The notes under the pieces are model-generated. The model ran no database searches. It worked only from the letters and a program-made list of their open reading frames with translations, and was not told where the DNA came from. This document shows, in pieces, positions 42,388 through 51,162 of a stretch of DNA of 64,000 bases; position 1 is the first letter of the stretch, and the number at the start of each line of letters is the position of its first letter. The position numbers were made by a program, and so were the translations under genes. Source of the DNA: Marinobacterium_E sp035458585 (GTDB lineage Bacteria > Pseudomonadota > Gammaproteobacteria > Pseudomonadales > Balneatricaceae); assembly GCA_035458585.1 (NCBI GenBank), contig DATHZN010000060.1:1-64000 (forward strand), given 5' to 3'.

Positions 42388-42863
42388 GTAGTCGCGTTCC
42401 AATGACGGTTGAGGGCGAAGTTGCACTTCGTGCTGAACTGGAACATCTAAAGACTAAAGCACGACCAGAAGTCGTTGCTGCGATCGCGGAAGCGCGTGAG
42501 CACGGCGATCTCAAAGAGAACGCTGAGTATCACGCCGCGCGTGAGCAGCAGGGCTTTATTGAGGGTCGTATCGCTGACATTGAGAGCAAGCTCTCAATGG
42601 CTCAGGTAATTGATGTCACCAGCCTGCCGCACACCGGTAAGGTGATTTTTGGTACGACCGTTGCTCTGGTAAATCTCGAAACAGATGAAGAGGTGACGTA
42701 CAAAATCGTGGGTGACGACGAGGCTGACCTCAAGCAGCGAAAGATTTCGGTCAACTCGCCAATTGCGCGTGCGCTGATTGGTAAAGAGGAGGGTGATGTC
42801 GCAGCGGTTAATACGCCAAACGGCCTCATCGAATACGAAATTGCAGAAGTTAAACACCTCTAA
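42384..42863 (+). CDS. greA: Transcription elongation factor GreA
   Basis: GreA rescues backtracked RNA polymerase by stimulating cleavage of the 3' end of the transcript. The 159-residue protein has an N-terminal coiled coil (about 8-75) whose tip carries the acidic residues in EHGDLKENAEYHAAREQQ near 39. The C-terminal domain has GDDEADLKQRKISVNSPIARALIG near 110. The start overlaps the carB stop (ATGA). A strong terminator follows. Confidence 0.98.
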   Translation: MSSRVPMTVEGEVALRAELEHLKTKARPEVVAAIAEAREHGDLKENAEYHAAREQQGFIEGRIADIESKLSMAQVIDVTSLPHTGKVIFGTTVALVNLETDEEVTYKIVGDDEADLKQRKISVNSPIARALIGKEEGDVAAVNTPNGLIEYEIAEVKHL

Positions 42864-42896
42864 TCTAACTTTTGCTAAGTTGACTATCTAAAGTAA

Positions 42897-42920
42897 GAGG
42901 CCGCAGCAGCGGCCTTTTTT
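42897..42920 (+). terminator. Terminator after carA-carB-greA
   Basis: AGGCCGC (42898-42904) and GCGGCCT (42909-42915) form a 7-bp stem with an AGCA loop, followed by a run of six T. Confidence 0.9.
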
Positions 42921-43098
42921 CACCACGCCTGTGCGATTAGCGATTCGCGCACTGTTTCAGCTTTCTGAGTGTTCGGTCATGAATCAGGATTCAATAACTG
43001 AGCATTTGCATTAATGCCGCATGAGCCCTATCCCTCTTGCACTTTAGATTCATGAGCAGATACTTGGTGATCAATAGTGATCGCGCCGTTGCGTTAAA

Positions 43099-43119
43099 AG
43101 TTATCAGTAGCAGATAACT
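43099..43119 (-). terminator. Second stem-loop behind the TRAP operon
   Basis: AGTTATC (43099-43105) and GATAACT (43113-43119) form a perfect 7-bp stem. On the minus strand a short T-run follows (TTTT). It would act as a backup terminator for the TRAP operon. Confidence 0.45.
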
Positions 43120-43124
43120 GAAGA

Positions 43125-43152
43125 GAACAAAGACCACTGGAGACAAGTGGTC
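43125..43152 (-). terminator. Terminator of the TRAP operon
   Basis: GACCACT (43132-43138) and AGTGGTC (43146-43152) form a perfect 7-bp stem. On the minus strand TTTGTTCTC follows. It lies about 20 bases after the dctM stop. Confidence 0.65.
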
Positions 43153-43173
43153 GTTTATTTCACGTGACAGCGA

Positions 43174-44487
43174 TCAATCCGGAATGATTCCCCAGGTGAG
43201 TACCGGGAAGAGTAGCAGCAGGATGACGCGTACAAAGTCAGACGCTAAAAACGGTAGTACACCTATGAAGGTATCCCGCATCGGGACACCGTCGGCGATT
43301 TTGTTAATGATGAAGACGTTCATCCCCACGGGAGGCGTAATCATGCCGACCTCCACAACGATAAGACAGATGATGCCGAACCATAGAGCTGTCTGTTCAT
43401 ACGTCATGCCAAAGTCCAGTGACATGATCGCTGGGAAAAAAATTGGGACGGTCAGCAGGATCATCGAGAGCGAGTCCATCAGGCAACCGAGCACCAGGTA
43501 GACAGCAAGCATCAGCATAAGAACGAGCATAGGAGTCATGTTGGTGTCGACAATCCAGTCTGCCAGGGTCTGTGGCATTCCTGAAAGGCTAAGAAAGGCA
43601 TTAAAAATATCGGCGCCAAGGATGATAACGAAGATCATACCGGTGTTTGTTGCCGTCTGCTTGATACACTCACCAAAGCTCTTCCACGTCAGTTGGCGGT
43701 TGATCAGGGCGATCGCAATTGTGCCGATGACGCCATAGGCGGCCGCTTCTGATGGAGTAAATACACCGCCATAGATACCGCCAAGGACGCCAATAAAAAG
43801 GAGAGAAGCGGGTATCAACTCGATTAGCGCACGACCGCGCTCCTTCCAGCTGGCTTTTTCAGCCTTGTCAGCGTAATGAGGATTAAGTTTCACGACGATT
43901 GCAATCACCAGCATGTAGCCAATGACCGCCATGACCCCCGGTACCATCGCAGCCATGAATAGTTTAACGATATTCTGCTCTGTTAGGATGGCGTAGATAA
44001 TTAAGACAATCGATGGAGGAATCAGAATGCCTAACGTACCGCCGGCAGCCAGTGCACCAGTCGCCAGTGCGCCATGATAGCCATGGCGTTTCATTTCGGG
44101 TAGCGCAACTGAACCCATGGTCGCCGCGGTGGCCAACGAGCTTCCACAAATCGCGCCAAATAGGCCACAACCACCGACAGCAGCGAGCGCAAGGCCACCG
44201 CGTCTATGACCGATAAAAGCGTTAACGCCAACAAATAGGGAGCGGCTGATTCCCGAACGCGCAGCCAGGTTACCCATAAATAGAAACAGAGGTATAACAG
44301 CAAGCGAGTGGCTTGCCATCTGCGCAAAAGAGGAGCCTTTCATGTAATAGGTGAGCGTACTGAAATCATCAATGATTGAGTATCCGATAACGCCAGAGAC
44401 CATCATGGCAATACCGATAGGCACTCGTAAAAACATGATAACGAGCATGAACAGGATCATTAATCCTGCAATGATTTCAGAACTCAT
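43174..44487 (-). CDS. dctM: TRAP transporter large permease subunit (DctM)
   Basis: DctM is the main channel-forming subunit of a TRAP (secondary, sodium-driven) importer. The 437-residue protein has about 12 hydrophobic helices with DctM motifs such as ATMGSVALPEMKRHGYHGALATGALAAGGTLGILIPPS in the first half and GMITPPVGMNVFIIN near 385. Its ATG overlaps the DctQ stop by 4 bases (ATGA). It is the last gene of dctP-dctQ-dctM. Confidence 0.93.
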   Translation of the reverse strand: MSSEIIAGLMILFMLVIMFLRVPIGIAMMVSGVIGYSIIDDFSTLTYYMKGSSFAQMASHSLAVIPLFLFMGNLAARSGISRSLFVGVNAFIGHRRGGLALAAVGGCGLFGAICGSSLATAATMGSVALPEMKRHGYHGALATGALAAGGTLGILIPPSIVLIIYAILTEQNIVKLFMAAMVPGVMAVIGYMLVIAIVVKLNPHYADKAEKASWKERGRALIELIPASLLFIGVLGGIYGGVFTPSEAAAYGVIGTIAIALINRQLTWKSFGECIKQTATNTGMIFVIILGADIFNAFLSLSGMPQTLADWIVDTNMTPMLVLMLMLAVYLVLGCLMDSLSMILLTVPIFFPAIMSLDFGMTYEQTALWFGIICLIVVEVGMITPPVGMNVFIINKIADGVPMRDTFIGVLPFLASDFVRVILLLLFPVLTWGIIPD

Positions 44488-44996
44488 TTTGAACCTTCGT
44501 AATCAGCGAGAAGTGCAATAGGTTTTGCGAAACCAGCAATAGCGGTCAGTAGAAATCCGAAGGCGATTGTTTGGTAGAAATACCACTCCTTCATCCGCAG
44601 CATCATGGTCTCGTTACCATATTTGGCAGCGGCAAGGCCTCCGTCGTATGTGTAGTAAGCGAGGATGGCAAATAACCCCCCCAGCAGCAGACTACCGATG
44701 ATATCCATCGTCATGCGAAAGGCTCGAGGTGCAGATGCAGTAAGTACATCAACGATGACATTCCCCAAGCGCATCTGGCAGTAGGGCAGGCAGAGCGCAA
44801 CGACCACTGCGGTGAACATCTGTACGATTTCTGTATCGCCCTGAATCGGAGCGGAGAAAAAGTAGCGACCCGCTACACTGAGCACGGTCGTGATGGCCAT
44901 CAAGGTTAAAACCGCCCCCCCTAAAAGAGCAAGCCACATAGTGGCTTGCTCATAGAGGAGGACAAATGATCGGGTTCTATTAAGCAGTTGTGACAC
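44484..44996 (-). CDS. dctQ: TRAP transporter small permease subunit (DctQ)
   Basis: DctQ is the small membrane subunit of TRAP transporters. The 170-residue protein has four hydrophobic helices and the DctQ pattern in LMAITTVLSVAGRYFFSAPIQGDTEIVQMF near residue 31. The start is GTG at 44996, preceded by GGGGTG; no ATG fits. The 3' end overlaps dctM by 4 bases. dctP lies 24 bases upstream. Confidence 0.9.
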   Translation of the reverse strand: MSQLLNRTRSFVLLYEQATMWLALLGGAVLTLMAITTVLSVAGRYFFSAPIQGDTEIVQMFTAVVVALCLPYCQMRLGNVIVDVLTASAPRAFRMTMDIIGSLLLGGLFAILAYYTYDGGLAAAKYGNETMMLRMKEWYFYQTIAFGFLLTAIAGFAKPIALLADYEGSK

Positions 44997-45020
44997 TGAT
45001 TTTCACCCCAGGTCTTTGAT

Positions 45021-46064
45021 TTAGTTGCTGTATTTTTCCAGTTGAGCCTGGGCTGATTCAAGCAGCGCCTGCCCATCCAGACCGCGCTCGTTCATCTCCC
45101 TGACCCAGTCTGTCGCGACGTCTTTGGTTGCTTCGCGCATTTTGGAAACTTCCGCAGCGGCCATCGTCGAACGAGAAGCTTTCTCGTCGATCATTTTTCG
45201 CCCAACATTCTCAGCGTTCTTGAAAAATTCGCCAAATTGCTGAGACATTGCCAGGCCCGAGTGGTCATCAATCACCTGTTTTAGGTCCGCAGGAAGTGAT
45301 TCGTACTTGGCTTTATTCATACCCATGACGAACACAGATGTATAAAGACCTCGGCCGTCGGAGTCCTGAATCTCAACAGCATTGTCTACCAGTTCGTGAA
45401 GCCGCAGCGCAGGAACGATCTCGAAGGGCACAACAGTACCATCGATGACGTTTTTAGCCAGGGCCTGAGGCATCTCTGGTACAGGCATACCCACGGGGGT
45501 TGCGCCAAGGGCTTCTAGAGCCATGGCGACGGGGCGACTCGGGTTACGTAACTTTTTACCCTCGAACTTGGCTACCGTATCGATGGCATCGCCCTTGGTA
45601 TAGACAACACCACGGTCGTGAACCCAGAAAAAGAGGGGGTGCATATCAGCAAACTCGGCCTGCACCGCTGGGTTGGCTTCGTAATAGGCTTGGAGAGCCA
45701 TCGAGGTCTGCTCGGCGTCAGTCACCATGAAGGGTAACTCAAATGCCGAGATTGCGGGATACCGGCCGGGGGTGTAACCGGGCAGTGTCCAGATGATGTC
45801 AGCAAATCCATCTTGAACCTGATCGACCAGCTGGGGTGGTTTGCCGCCTAGCTGCATAGCAGTATACATCTTGACCTCGATTCGACCATTTGATGCCTCG
45901 GCGATCGATTCAGTCCAATCCTTAATCAGTTTGGCGTGCGCAGGCGCTTTACCCGGCAGAAAGCTGTGATATTTTAACGTTACTTCCGCAGCTTGAGCTG
46001 ACAGGCTTGCCATTGCACCTAGCATGGCCACAGCTGATGCTTTCACAAGGAATTTTTTAATCAT
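45021..46064 (-). CDS. dctP: TRAP transporter periplasmic binding protein (DctP)
   Basis: DctP binds the substrate in the periplasm. The 347-residue precursor has a signal peptide (MIKKFLVKASAVAMLGAMASLSAQA). The mature part has the DctP fold with the Arg that usually binds a carboxylate in KLRNPSRPVAMALEALGATP near residue 170-190. The substrate is therefore probably an organic acid, but it is not identified. GAGGAG precedes the ATG at 46064. Upstream (46135-46149) a small inverted repeat AGATA/TATCT may be an operator. Confidence 0.92.
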   Translation of the reverse strand: MIKKFLVKASAVAMLGAMASLSAQAAEVTLKYHSFLPGKAPAHAKLIKDWTESIAEASNGRIEVKMYTAMQLGGKPPQLVDQVQDGFADIIWTLPGYTPGRYPAISAFELPFMVTDAEQTSMALQAYYEANPAVQAEFADMHPLFFWVHDRGVVYTKGDAIDTVAKFEGKKLRNPSRPVAMALEALGATPVGMPVPEMPQALAKNVIDGTVVPFEIVPALRLHELVDNAVEIQDSDGRGLYTSVFVMGMNKAKYESLPADLKQVIDDHSGLAMSQQFGEFFKNAENVGRKMIDEKASRSTMAAAEVSKMREATKDVATDWVREMNERGLDGQALLESAQAQLEKYSN

Positions 46065-46274
46065 TATTGACTCCTCAAGGTCGTTGTTGTCCCGCAGTGC
46101 GGTTTAAGAGTGCACACTTCTCTTTTACACCCTCAGATACTTTATATCTACGGGCAGTAGGTCGAAGTTGATACTAAACGACGGGCTGAGCCTGAAAAAA
46201 ATTGATTTTGCTGGGCGTGGTATAGGAAAAAGAGAAGGGGGGTGTGGACTATAAGGGTGTATGCGCCAGAAATT

Positions 46275-46577
46275 CTAGCGCATGAGATTTGAAAGTTTCG
46301 GATTTGGGTTCTCAGCGGGACGATAGAGGACAGCAATGTTCCCGATCTCCTGAACCAGTTGAGCTTCAACAATATCAACAAGTTGTTTGATTAAATCACG
46401 TTTGAGATCACGATCGCCCACAGCAAACTTAACTTTAATTAGTTCGTGATCTTCTAAGGCACGGTCCACCTCAAGTTGCACGTTTTCGGAGAGGCCATTA
46501 CCACCAACAGTAACAATTGGATTGAGGGTGTGTGCCACATTGCGCAGACGCTTTTTTTGAACAGTCGTTAAGCTCAT
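46275..46577 (-). CDS. yhbY: Ribosome-associated CRM-domain RNA-binding protein YhbY
   Basis: YhbY associates with pre-50S particles. The 100-residue protein is a single CRM domain with LNPIVTVGGNGLSENVQLEVDRALEDHELIKVKFAVGDRD (about residues 19-57) containing the GxxG-like loop. ATG at 46577 is preferred to an ATG at 46589 because it gives the family-like N-terminus MSLTTVQKKRLR. It diverges from ftsH; rlmE, usually found next to it, is not in the gap. Confidence 0.93.
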   Translation of the reverse strand: MSLTTVQKKRLRNVAHTLNPIVTVGGNGLSENVQLEVDRALEDHELIKVKFAVGDRDLKRDLIKQLVDIVEAQLVQEIGNIAVLYRPAENPNPKLSNLMR

Positions 46578-46700
46578 ATTAGAATGCATTCCCGGAGTAG
46601 CTTGGATGAGTGCCTAAAAGCACCCCATTAGTTTACAGACTTTGTGAAGGGCTGAGTAGTGGAGCCCCGCGATCCCGAGATAGAGAGTTGAATGGTGGGA

Positions 46701-46728
46701 CTTGTTTTTTACCCTTGGGCCCCCAATA
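46701..46728 (+). promoter_or_regulatory. Candidate sigma32-type promoter for ftsH
   Basis: CTTGTTT (46701-46707) is followed after 13 bases by CCCCAATA (46721-46728). The -10 matches well and the -35 partly. ftsH is a heat-shock gene in E. coli, which fits. It lies 125 bases before the ftsH start, leaving a structured leader. Confidence 0.5.
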
Positions 46729-46802
46729 TCGACAGTAGTGCTTACCCGTTTGCAGTCTGCGCCTGTGCGCGCAAATTTTATCTGCTCGGAAAAAGGTTTT
46801 AA

Positions 46803-46830
46803 GGCGTATAACTCCTACCGAGTTATAGCC
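46803..46830 (+). promoter_or_regulatory. Hairpin just upstream of the ftsH ribosome site
   Basis: TATAACTC (46807-46814) and GAGTTATA (46820-46827) form a perfect 8-bp stem with a CTACC loop. A flanking GGC/GCC extends it by three pairs after a single bulged G. It ends about 11 bases before the AGGTG ribosome site. It may be a leader element that affects ftsH translation or mRNA stability; this is inference. Confidence 0.5.
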
Positions 46831-46852
46831 GATCAAATAGAGGTGCTTTTCT

Positions 46853-48838
46853 TTGAACGATATGGCCAAGAATCTGGTTCTTTGGTTGGTGATTGCAGCG
46901 GTGCTGCTCACCATCTTTAACAACTTCAGTACGGAGGTGGACTCGCGCCGTATGAGCTACTCCGACTTCGTCTCTGAAGTGCAGGCCGGGCGTGTGGACA
47001 GGGTAGTAGTTGATGGATATACCATTGAAGGCACACGCCAGAACGGTGAGCGTTTTGAGACAGTGCGCCCTGCCATCTCTGATCCCAAGTTGATCGATGA
47101 CCTGCTGCAACATGATGTTGTAGTTGAGGGCAAGATGCCTGAACAGCAGAGTATCTGGTCTCAGTTGCTAGTGGCTTCATTCCCAATTCTGGTCATCATC
47201 GCAGTATTCATGTTTTTCATGCGTCAGATGCAGGGCGGTGGCGGTGGCCGCGGTGGCCCGATGTCATTCGGCAAGTCGAAAGCCCGTATGATGGGCGAGG
47301 ATCAGGTTAAGACAACCTTCGAGGATGTCGCCGGTGTCGAGGAAGCGAAAGAGGAAGTGCAGGAATTAGTGGATTACCTGCGCGATCCCGGGAAGTTTCA
47401 GCGTCTGGGTGGTCATATTCCCCGCGGTGTGCTGATGGCGGGTAGCCCAGGTACGGGTAAGACCTTGCTAGCCAAAGCGATCGCTGGTGAAGCAAAGGTG
47501 CCGTTTTTTAGCATCTCTGGTTCTGACTTTGTTGAGATGTTTGTCGGTGTTGGTGCCTCTCGTGTGCGCGATATGTTTGATCAGGCGAAAAAGCACGCGC
47601 CCTGTATTATCTTCATTGATGAAATCGACGCGGTGGGCCGTTCTCGTGGAGTTGGTCTTGGGGGTGGCAATGATGAGCGCGAACAGACCCTGAACCAGCT
47701 GTTGGTAGAGATGGACGGTTTCGAGGGCACTGAAGGAATCATCGTCATTGCCGCGACTAACCGCCCGGACGTACTCGATCCGGCGCTACTCCGCCCTGGT
47801 CGTTTCGACAGGCAGGTACATGTAGGTTTGCCAGATATCCAGGGGCGTGAGAAGATCCTGAAGGTGCATATGCGTAAGGTACCGCTGGGCGATGATGTCA
47901 AACCCGAGCTTATTGCTCGCGGTACGCCGGGCTTCTCGGGCGCAGATCTGGCGAACCTCGTGAACGAAGCGGCTCTATTCGCTGCGCGTGAGAGTCGTCG
48001 TACCGTCGGTATGGAGATGTTTGAGAAGGCGAAAGACAAGATCATGATGGGCGCCGAGCGCAAGTCGATGGTGATGTCCCACAAAGAGCGTCTCAATACG
48101 GCATATCATGAAGCTGGTCACGCGATCATCGGTCGTCTTATGCCGCACCATGATCCAGTGTACAAGGTGTCGATCATCCCGCGCGGACGAGCTCTCGGTG
48201 TCACGATGTTTTTGCCGGTCGAAGATCGCTACAGCTTTAGCCGCGAGCAGATCATCTCACAGATCTGTTCTCTGTACGGTGGTCGAATTGCCGAGGAGAT
48301 GACCCTTGGCAAAGCAGGTGTAACAACGGGTGCATCCAACGACATCCAGAAGGCAACCAACTTGGCTCGCAATATGGTGACTAAGTGGGGTCTTTCCGAT
48401 GAGTTGGGTCCGTTGCTCTACGGAAATGAAGATCAAGATCCTTTCGGCTACGGCGGCGGTGCTGCCGCTAAAGCGATGTCTGAAGAGACCCAGAGGCGTG
48501 TAGATGCCGAGGTTCGTCGCATTATCGACGAGTGTTATAAGAAAGCTTTCAAAACGTTGGAAGATAACCGCGACATTCTGGAAACCATGTGTCAGGCATT
48601 GATGAAGTATGAAACCATCAGCAGTGAGCAAATTGACCAGTTGATGGCGCGTACGGAAGTCTCTCCACCGGACGGCTGGAGCGAGGTGCCGGATCGTGAA
48701 GCGGAAACCCCGGCGCAGCAGGCTGAACCGGTTGAGACAGATGTGCCTGAGGCTGACGAGGAAGATTTGGCAGGGCCGACTGAGGATTCCAAGGCTGATG
48801 ATCCAGAACGAGGCAGTGAAGATTCAAAGCAGTCTTGA
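46853..48838 (+). CDS. ftsH: ATP-dependent zinc metalloprotease FtsH
   Basis: FtsH degrades membrane proteins, LpxC and sigma32. The 661-residue protein has two membrane helices flanking a periplasmic domain, the AAA domain with GSPGTGKT near residue 201 (Ser in place of the usual second Pro), IIFIDEIDAVGR near 255, the second-region-of-homology RPDVLDPALLRPGRFDR near 304, and the zinc motif HEAGH near 421. TTG at 46853 was chosen over the ATG at 46862 because AGGTG is 7 bases before it. The tail is acidic. A strong terminator follows. Confidence 0.97.
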   Translation: MNDMAKNLVLWLVIAAVLLTIFNNFSTEVDSRRMSYSDFVSEVQAGRVDRVVVDGYTIEGTRQNGERFETVRPAISDPKLIDDLLQHDVVVEGKMPEQQSIWSQLLVASFPILVIIAVFMFFMRQMQGGGGGRGGPMSFGKSKARMMGEDQVKTTFEDVAGVEEAKEEVQELVDYLRDPGKFQRLGGHIPRGVLMAGSPGTGKTLLAKAIAGEAKVPFFSISGSDFVEMFVGVGASRVRDMFDQAKKHAPCIIFIDEIDAVGRSRGVGLGGGNDEREQTLNQLLVEMDGFEGTEGIIVIAATNRPDVLDPALLRPGRFDRQVHVGLPDIQGREKILKVHMRKVPLGDDVKPELIARGTPGFSGADLANLVNEAALFAARESRRTVGMEMFEKAKDKIMMGAERKSMVMSHKERLNTAYHEAGHAIIGRLMPHHDPVYKVSIIPRGRALGVTMFLPVEDRYSFSREQIISQICSLYGGRIAEEMTLGKAGVTTGASNDIQKATNLARNMVTKWGLSDELGPLLYGNEDQDPFGYGGGAAAKAMSEETQRRVDAEVRRIIDECYKKAFKTLEDNRDILETMCQALMKYETISSEQIDQLMARTEVSPPDGWSEVPDREAETPAQQAEPVETDVPEADEEDLAGPTEDSKADDPERGSEDSKQS

Positions 48839-48851
48839 TGCTTAAACATTT

Positions 48852-48886
48852 AAACAGGCCCGCTTTGCGCGGGCCTGTTTCGTTTT
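48852..48886 (+). terminator. Terminator after ftsH
   Basis: AAACAGGCCCGC (48852-48863) and GCGGGCCTGTTT (48869-48880) form a perfect 12-bp stem around TTTGC, followed by CGTTTT. folP starts 43 bases further on, so read-through must be partial or folP has its own promoter. Confidence 0.85.
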
Positions 48887-48928
48887 CGCTCCTTACGTGA
48901 GCAACTATCTGAAAGTATTGGAGAATAC

Positions 48929-49780
48929 GTGTCCATTTTAATATGCGGCTCGCGCCAGTTAGATCTAAGTTCAACCCAGGTGATGGGGATTCTAAATGTT
49001 ACTCCAGACTCTTTTTCGGACGGTGGTAACTTATATTCAAACGCCTCTCTGTCGCTCGATAAAGCCCTGTATCAGGCGAGACAGATGGTCACCGAAGGGG
49101 CGAGTATCATCGATATCGGCGGTGAGTCCACGCGACCTGGAGCAGAGCCAGTCTCGGTGCAAGAGGAGATGGATCGAGTCTTACCTGTACTTGAGCGCAT
49201 AAATGCAGAAGTCGATGCGGTAATATCGATTGATACCAGTACACCCGAATTGATTCGTGAAGCAGCTCGTCTGGGCGCTGGTATGATCAATGATGTACGA
49301 GCCCTCGGGCGTGAAGGGGCGCTAGAAGCGGCAGTTGCTGCTGGTTTGCCGGTCTGCTTGATGCATATGCAAGGGAGTCCCGCGACTATGCAGCGGGCGC
49401 CGAGCTACTCCGATGTTGTTGCCGAAGTGATCGATTTTCTTCGACAGCAGTTGGATCGTTGCGTGGAGGCGGGTCTCGAGCGCTCACAACTGATTATTGA
49501 TCCCGGGTTTGGTTTTGGTAAGACTCTGGAACACAATTTACTTCTGTTAAATGAGATGCAACAGTTGCTCTCTCTCGGTGTGCCGGTATTGTCTGGTACA
49601 TCTCGCAAATCTATGATTGGAAACTTGCTTGGACGTGAGCCAGATGAGCGGCTCGCGGGTGGTCTGGCAACTGTGGTACTGGCAGTGGAGCGTGGTGCGC
49701 GTATAATCCGCGTCCATGATGTAGCCGCTACGGTCGATGCTGTCAGGATGACTGAGGCTGTGATGGGGCAGTCGCAATAA
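48929..49780 (+). CDS. folP: Dihydropteroate synthase FolP
   Basis: FolP joins p-aminobenzoate to the pterin pyrophosphate in folate synthesis and is the sulfonamide target. The 283-residue protein has the family motifs MGILNVTPDSFSDGG near residue 19, GGESTRPGA near 63, DPGFGFGKTLEHN near 192 and SGTSRKSMIG near 222. GTG at 48929 is preceded by GGAG at good spacing. It is followed by glmM after 14 bases. Confidence 0.97.
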   Translation: MSILICGSRQLDLSSTQVMGILNVTPDSFSDGGNLYSNASLSLDKALYQARQMVTEGASIIDIGGESTRPGAEPVSVQEEMDRVLPVLERINAEVDAVISIDTSTPELIREAARLGAGMINDVRALGREGALEAAVAAGLPVCLMHMQGSPATMQRAPSYSDVVAEVIDFLRQQLDRCVEAGLERSQLIIDPGFGFGKTLEHNLLLLNEMQQLLSLGVPVLSGTSRKSMIGNLLGREPDERLAGGLATVVLAVERGARIIRVHDVAATVDAVRMTEAVMGQSQ

Positions 49781-49794
49781 GGATATAGGATAGA

Positions 49795-51144
49795 ATGGCA
49801 AGAAAGTATTTTGGTACCGACGGTATCCGTGGCCGAGTCGGCGAGTTTCCGATAACCCCCGATTTTGTGTTGAAACTCGGCTGGGCAGTAGGTCGAGTAC
49901 TGGCCCGTGAGGGACAGTCAAAAGTGATCATCGGTAAGGATACGCGGATCTCAGGGTACATGTTCGAGTCTGCACTGGAGGCGGGTCTCTCTGCTGCCGG
50001 CGTCGATGTGTTGCTTTTGGGTCCTATGCCAACGCCTGCCATCGCATACCTCACTCGTACATTCCGCGCCGATGCTGGGATTGTAATCAGCGCCTCGCAC
50101 AACCCCTACGAAGACAACGGTATTAAGTTTTTCAGTTCTGAAGGGACAAAGCTTGCGGATGAGATCGAAGAGAAAATTGAAGCGCAGCTAGATCTGGCGA
50201 TGACAACGGTCAGCTCAGACAAGTTGGGTAAAGTGCGGCGGGTAAATGATGCTGCGGGTCGATACATTGAATTTTGTAAAGCCAGTGGTGGTCATCAACT
50301 TAGCCTTGAGGGGCTTAGACTGGTAGTTGACTGTGCGAATGGTGCTGCCTATCACGTAGCACCCAAGGTATTCTCTGAGCTTGGCGCAAAAGTTACGGAG
50401 ATCGGTACTCATCCAGATGGTATGAACATTAACCTCAACTGCGGCGCTACGGCACCGAAAGCCCTTCGTGAAAAGGTGCTCGAGGTGGGCGCCGATATCG
50501 GTATCGCATTAGATGGTGATGGCGATCGTTTAATCCTGGTTGATGACAAGGGCGAGACGGTTGACGGTGATGAAATTTTACTGATCATTGCGAAAGCCCT
50601 TCACTCCAGTGGGTCGCTTGAGGGAGGCGTTGTTGGAACGCTGATGACAAACCTCGGTATGGAGCAGGCCCTCAAACGGATTGATATCCCATTTGTGCGT
50701 GCCAAGGTGGGTGATCGTTACGTTATGGAGCAGCTTCACCTGAACGACTGGGTGCTTGGTGGTGAGGGTTCTGGTCATATCGTGGTTCGTGATCTGCTAC
50801 CGACTGGAGATGGAATCATCGCAGCCGTACAGGTACTTAAGGCGATGGTTGAGAGTGATGCCAGTCTGCATGAGTTGAAGCAGGGTATGACGAAGTTGCC
50901 CCAGCATATGATTAATGTTCGACTAGAGAAACGGGTCTCAATTGAAGGTGTAGAGTCGATTGATAAGGCCGTAGCGGAAGCAGAGCGTATTTTAGGTGAA
51001 GAGGGTCGTATTTTGTTGCGTCCGTCCGGTACTGAGCCTGTGGTTCGCGTTATGGTTGAAGGCGTGGATCAGCAGTTGGTCGGCGAAGTCTGTCAACAGG
51101 TTGCAGATAAAGTTGAAAAAGCGCTGAAGCCGCTTGTAAGTTAA
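49795..51144 (+). CDS. glmM: Phosphoglucosamine mutase GlmM
   Basis: GlmM converts glucosamine 6-phosphate to the 1-phosphate for UDP-GlcNAc, peptidoglycan and LPS. The 449-residue protein has the active-site phosphoserine motif ISASHNPYEDNGIKFF near residue 100, the metal loop ALDGDGDRL near 240, the sugar loop GGEGSGHI near 322 and the phosphate loop RPSGTEPVVRVM near 405. It follows folP after 14 bases. tpiA, often next in Pseudomonas, is absent. Confidence 0.98.
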   Translation: MARKYFGTDGIRGRVGEFPITPDFVLKLGWAVGRVLAREGQSKVIIGKDTRISGYMFESALEAGLSAAGVDVLLLGPMPTPAIAYLTRTFRADAGIVISASHNPYEDNGIKFFSSEGTKLADEIEEKIEAQLDLAMTTVSSDKLGKVRRVNDAAGRYIEFCKASGGHQLSLEGLRLVVDCANGAAYHVAPKVFSELGAKVTEIGTHPDGMNINLNCGATAPKALREKVLEVGADIGIALDGDGDRLILVDDKGETVDGDEILLIIAKALHSSGSLEGGVVGTLMTNLGMEQALKRIDIPFVRAKVGDRYVMEQLHLNDWVLGGEGSGHIVVRDLLPTGDGIIAAVQVLKAMVESDASLHELKQGMTKLPQHMINVRLEKRVSIEGVESIDKAVAEAERILGEEGRILLRPSGTEPVVRVMVEGVDQQLVGEVCQQVADKVEKALKPLVS

Positions 51145-51162
51145 TAAATGCTAGGGTAATAT
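51134..51162 (+). promoter_or_regulatory. Possible promoter for secG-tRNA
   Basis: TTGTAA (51134-51139) and TAATAT (51157-51162) are separated by 17 bases. Both are four of six to consensus. A GCTGAG/CTCAGC inverted repeat (51179-51214) follows in the leader. Confidence 0.35.

Larger units (their letters stand above)
42921..43173. other. Intergenic region between greA and the TRAP operon
   Basis: Only terminator-like structures for the minus-strand TRAP operon were found here (entries at 43125 and 43099). No open frame with a good ribosome site was seen on either strand. The rest looks like ordinary non-coding DNA. Confidence 0.5.

Noticed and set aside
46633..46923. A 96-codon minus-strand frame in the yhbY-ftsH gap
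   Set aside because: It overlaps the ftsH start and the hairpin, has no recognisable domain and no convincing ribosome site; the gap is better read as regulatory.
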